Below are positions 6,270 through 8,541 of a stretch of 8,541 nucleotides of DNA, in pieces. Each line of letters starts with the position of its first letter. Positions within the stretch are counted from its first letter, which is position 1. A model generated the notes under the pieces. The model was not told the DNA's origin, did no database searches, and was given only the letters and a program-made list of their open reading frames with translations. The stretch comes from Dehalococcoidia bacterium (GTDB lineage Bacteria; Chloroflexota; Dehalococcoidia; Lucifugimonadales; JAGWBF01). The DNA lies in NCBI GenBank assembly GCA_021296015.1, contig JAGWBG010000042.1, positions 1 through 8,541 of the forward strand, given 5' to 3'. The position numbers and the translations under genes were made by a program.

Positions 6270-7670
6270 ATGCCGTCAAAGATAAAGGCGAGGACAATCG
6301 GAGAACTCCGGGGCAGCGGTTACAAATTCCTCACCGTCCGTGAGGAATTACGCAAAAACCTGGTGAACAAGCTGAAGAAGAAGCAGGAAATGTTTCCTGG
6401 CATAATCGGCTTCGACGAGACCGTGCTGCCCCAATTGCAGAACGCCATACTGGCAGGACAGGACATAGTCCTCTTGGGCGAGCGTGGCCAAGCCAAGTCA
6501 CGCCTCATTCGCCACCTGGTGAGTCTGCTGGACAGGGAGATACCGGTGGTAGCCGGGTGCGAGATTAACGACAACCCTCACAACCCCATCTGCAAAGCCT
6601 GTGAGGAGAGGCTGAAGCAGCATGGGGATGACGTGGAAATAGACTGGTTGCCCAGAGAGGCCAGATATTCGGAGAAGCTGGCTACCCCCGACATCTCTAT
6701 AGCAGACCTCATAGGCGAGATAGACCCTATCAAGGTTGCCGAAGGGCGCTATCTATCCGATGAGCTTACAATACATTTTGGCCTCATCCCCCGGTCCAAC
6801 CGGGGCATCTTCTCCATCAATGAGCTTCCGGACCTTGCGGAACGAATACAGGTAGGCATGTTCAACCTGATGGAGGAGCGGGACGTTCAGATAAAAGGTT
6901 ACCGCATCCGTCTGCCTCTGGACGTATACGTGGTAGCCACTGCTAACCCCGAGGACTATACCAACCGTGGCCGAATTATCACGCCTTTGAAGGACCGCTA
7001 CGGCGCCCAGATACGCACCCACTACCCCAGGAACATCCATGACGAAATAACCATAATGGAGCAGGAACGCTCGCGATTCCCCAGCGAGAAGGACATATCC
7101 ACGCCCCAATATATGAAGGAAATTATAGCTGAGATCACCTCCCTCGCTCGCCGTAGCTCCGACATCAACCAGCGCTCCGGCGTGAGTGTCAGGGTCTCCA
7201 TTGCCAACTATGAGACGGTGGTCAGCAATGCCCTACGCCGGGCCATTCTTCAGGGCGAAGAAAAGGTAAGCCCACGAATAAGTGATCTCCCATATATATT
7301 GGCGTCCTTCGCAGGCAAGATAGAGCTCGAGACCTTCGAGGATGGGCGCGAGTACAAAATAATGGAGGACTTGTCCAAAAAAGCCGTCCTCAACGTTTTC
7401 AAGATGTATTTTGACGCAGGCGAGTTGGAGACCATCGTCCAACAATTCGACGAGGGTGCAAAGGTGGAGACCGGGAGTGATAAACCGTCCGACAGTTATG
7501 TAGAAATGCTGGACCAGATAGAAGGCCTCTCCGACGCTGTGAACAGCCTCGGGGCCGGTAGGAGGTCAGAGCTTGTCGCTTCCGCCGCAGAGTTTGTACT
7601 CGAAGGCCTTCATCTTAACCGCAAGCTGAACCGGGATCAGGTGGAGAAGGGATTTCGCTATAGGAGCTAG
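6270..7670 (+). CDS. ChlI/MoxR-type AAA+ ATPase (magnesium-chelatase-like)
   Basis: This 466-residue cytoplasmic AAA+ ATPase belongs to the helix-2-insert clade of ChlI, MoxR and sigma-54-activator-like proteins. Visible motifs are Walker A GERGQAKS (70-77), Walker B GIFSINELPDL (179-189), where Asn replaces the usual Asp but the catalytic Glu is kept, sensor 1 VVATANPEDYTNRG (221-234), the arginine-finger region PLKDRYG (239-245) and a sensor 2 Arg near 308 (VSVRVS). A cysteine cluster (C97, C108, C111, with H104 nearby) sits between Walker A and B and may bind metal. INELPDL and NPEDYT are, in my memory, typical of a ChlI-like family paired with VWA proteins and unrelated to chlorophyll. 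The neighbouring gene fits this. ATG 6270 is preferred: AGGAG ends 11 nt upstream, whereas GTG 6261 is only 2 nt from it. Substrate unknown. Confidence 0.92.
   Translation: MPSKIKARTIGELRGSGYKFLTVREELRKNLVNKLKKKQEMFPGIIGFDETVLPQLQNAILAGQDIVLLGERGQAKSRLIRHLVSLLDREIPVVAGCEINDNPHNPICKACEERLKQHGDDVEIDWLPREARYSEKLATPDISIADLIGEIDPIKVAEGRYLSDELTIHFGLIPRSNRGIFSINELPDLAERIQVGMFNLMEERDVQIKGYRIRLPLDVYVVATANPEDYTNRGRIITPLKDRYGAQIRTHYPRNIHDEITIMEQERSRFPSEKDISTPQYMKEIIAEITSLARRSSDINQRSGVSVRVSIANYETVVSNALRRAILQGEEKVSPRISDLPYILASFAGKIELETFEDGREYKIMEDLSKKAVLNVFKMYFDAGELETIVQQFDEGAKVETGSDKPSDSYVEMLDQIEGLSDAVNSLGAGRRSELVASAAEFVLEGLHLNRKLNRDQVEKGFRYRS
7662..7666 (+). promoter_or_regulatory. Shine-Dalgarno site fixing a TTG start
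   Basis: AGGAG lies inside the last codons of the ATPase gene, 7 nt before TTG 7674. It is the best SD in the region and decides the non-ATG start of the downstream gene. The first in-frame ATG (7743) would discard a conserved-looking N-terminus. Confidence 0.75.
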
Positions 7671-7673
7671 AAA

Positions 7674-8541
7674 TTGCCCTTTTACAGGTATTCCCTTTGG
7701 GATGGCACCCAGCAGATATTCCACATCCATGAAGAAGACTTGATGGAGCAGCTCTCGGATGAACTGGTCACTCACGGAGACATATCCAACGCCCTGAAAT
7801 CCATGACCCAGAGCGGTCTTCGAGGAAAATTTAGTGAGAACACCCCGGGCGTCCAGGATATGCTTCAACGTCTTCGTTCCATGAAGCAGCAAGCCCTTGA
7901 CAAGTATAATCTGGACCATATTCTGGACGACATCGCACAGAAGCTCAATGATATTGTCCGGCTGGAGCGAATAGGAATAGACAATCGAGTTGCGGACGTC
8001 CGCAGCCGCTTGCTGCCCCCTGTGGACGAGGATGGTGCTTCTTCTCACCAAGGGGCAGAGAACGGCTCCCTGCCCACACGGGAGGAGAGCGAGCGGCTCC
8101 TGCAACGTATCGAAGAAATAGCTGACAAAAGTCGGGAGTTCCTGGACAATCTTCCCGGTCAGCCGGCACAGGCCATTGAGCAGCTAAAAGAGCACGAGTT
8201 CATGGACGACGGTGCCAGGACCATGTTCGACGAACTTCTGAGGTCCTTGCAGGGGCAGGTCCTGGACGCATACTTCCGCAATTTCTCTCAGAACCTCGGC
8301 TCCATGAGTCCCCGCCAGCTTGATTCCCTCAAGGATATGCTTCAGGGGCTTAACGGGCTTCTTGAGGAGCATCTTGACAAAGGTGAGCTAGCAAGCCGTC
8401 CTCTCTTTGACAGGTTCATGCAGAAATACGGTAAACTTTTCGGTGCCAGTCCTCCCGCCAGTGTAGAGGAGCTGGTGGAGGCTCTCCTCCAGCAGATGTC
8501 CCACATGAATTCCCTTGCAAATACCCATTCACCCGAGATGC
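7674..8541 (+). CDS. N-terminal part of a probable VWA-domain partner protein of the ATPase (partial)
   Basis: My own translation from TTG 7674 stays open for 289 codons to the window edge. The sequence opens (M)PFYRYSLWDGTQQIF and is largely helical and charged, with a low-complexity Pro/Gly/Ser linker at about residues 114-136, and ends with KYGKLFGASPPASVEEL and QQMSHMNSLANTHSPEM. Such helical N-terminal regions with a YG-(F)-P...EEL...QM segment are what I recall from VWA proteins encoded next to ChlI-like ATPases. The VWA domain and its MIDAS motif (DxSxS) would lie beyond the window, so its presence is predicted, not seen. Only 3 nt separate it from the ATPase stop, and the reading frame is the same. 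Translation coupling is likely. By analogy with ChlI/ChlD or MoxR/VWA pairs, the two would act together on a target protein or cofactor insertion step; which one cannot be told. Confidence 0.85.
   Translation, partial: MPFYRYSLWDGTQQIFHIHEEDLMEQLSDELVTHGDISNALKSMTQSGLRGKFSENTPGVQDMLQRLRSMKQQALDKYNLDHILDDIAQKLNDIVRLERIGIDNRVADVRSRLLPPVDEDGASSHQGAENGSLPTREESERLLQRIEEIADKSREFLDNLPGQPAQAIEQLKEHEFMDDGARTMFDELLRSLQGQVLDAYFRNFSQNLGSMSPRQLDSLKDMLQGLNGLLEEHLDKGELASRPLFDRFMQKYGKLFGASPPASVEELVEALLQQMSHMNSLANTHSPEM

Noticed and set aside
7566..8105. Minus-strand ORF of 179 codons opposite the ATPase/VWA junction
   Set aside because: It is antisense to the TTG-initiated partner gene, which has an SD, operon spacing and a coherent helical product.
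1..8541. tRNA, rRNA, CRISPR arrays, transposase genes or prophage genes
   Set aside because: None was seen on either strand. The only repeats are the short hairpin elements listed.

Overview
This is an 8.5 kb chromosomal window from a bacterium of moderate GC content. It holds six protein-coding genes: four complete (pcm, a membrane-anchored metallopeptidase, an EF-G-family GTPase, a ChlI-like AAA+ ATPase), a partial gatB at the left edge and a partial gene at the right edge. A further 75-codon small gene is probable. Interspersed hairpin-type repeats, an indirect tRNA amidation enzyme, and the ATPase/VWA-type and metallopeptidase families, as I remember them, suggest Chloroflexota (Dehalococcoidia-like). 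That placement is an inference; no rRNA or other firm taxonomic marker is present.

Left third (1-3534). gatB (glutamyl/aspartyl-tRNA amidotransferase subunit B, 3' end cut off) and pcm (protein-L-isoaspartate methyltransferase) run on the minus strand as a possible pair with a 70-nt gap, each with its own plausible sigma-70 promoter. About 440 bp between pcm and the next minus-strand gene hold a hairpin repeat copy, a good plus-strand promoter and a small ORF (2007-2234) with a Shine-Dalgarno sequence. That ORF meets the metallopeptidase gene tail to tail with a 41-nt overlap. The metallopeptidase is signal-anchored and has a HEWLH ... NETAAD zinc signature.

Middle (3535-5968). A divergent promoter region leads into an EF-G-family translational GTPase. 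It is not in a str operon, so it is probably an EF-G paralogue, and it has an unusual Arg in place of the switch II glycine (DTPR instead of DTPG). After its tandem stop codons come two overlapping, mutually exclusive strong hairpins and a second copy of the interspersed repeat.

Right third (5969-8541). A roughly 220-nt non-coding stretch rich in RNA stems, with a faint resemblance to the 5' part of a group II intron domain I, contains the promoter for a two-gene operon. The first gene is a ChlI/MoxR-type AAA+ ATPase with an embedded Cys cluster. Three nucleotides after its stop codon, from a TTG start with a clear SD, begins a long helical protein whose N-terminal part matches the partners of such ATPases. 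Its expected C-terminal VWA domain lies beyond the window. Together the pair probably forms a ChlI/ChlD-like or MoxR/VWA-like remodelling machine of unknown substrate.
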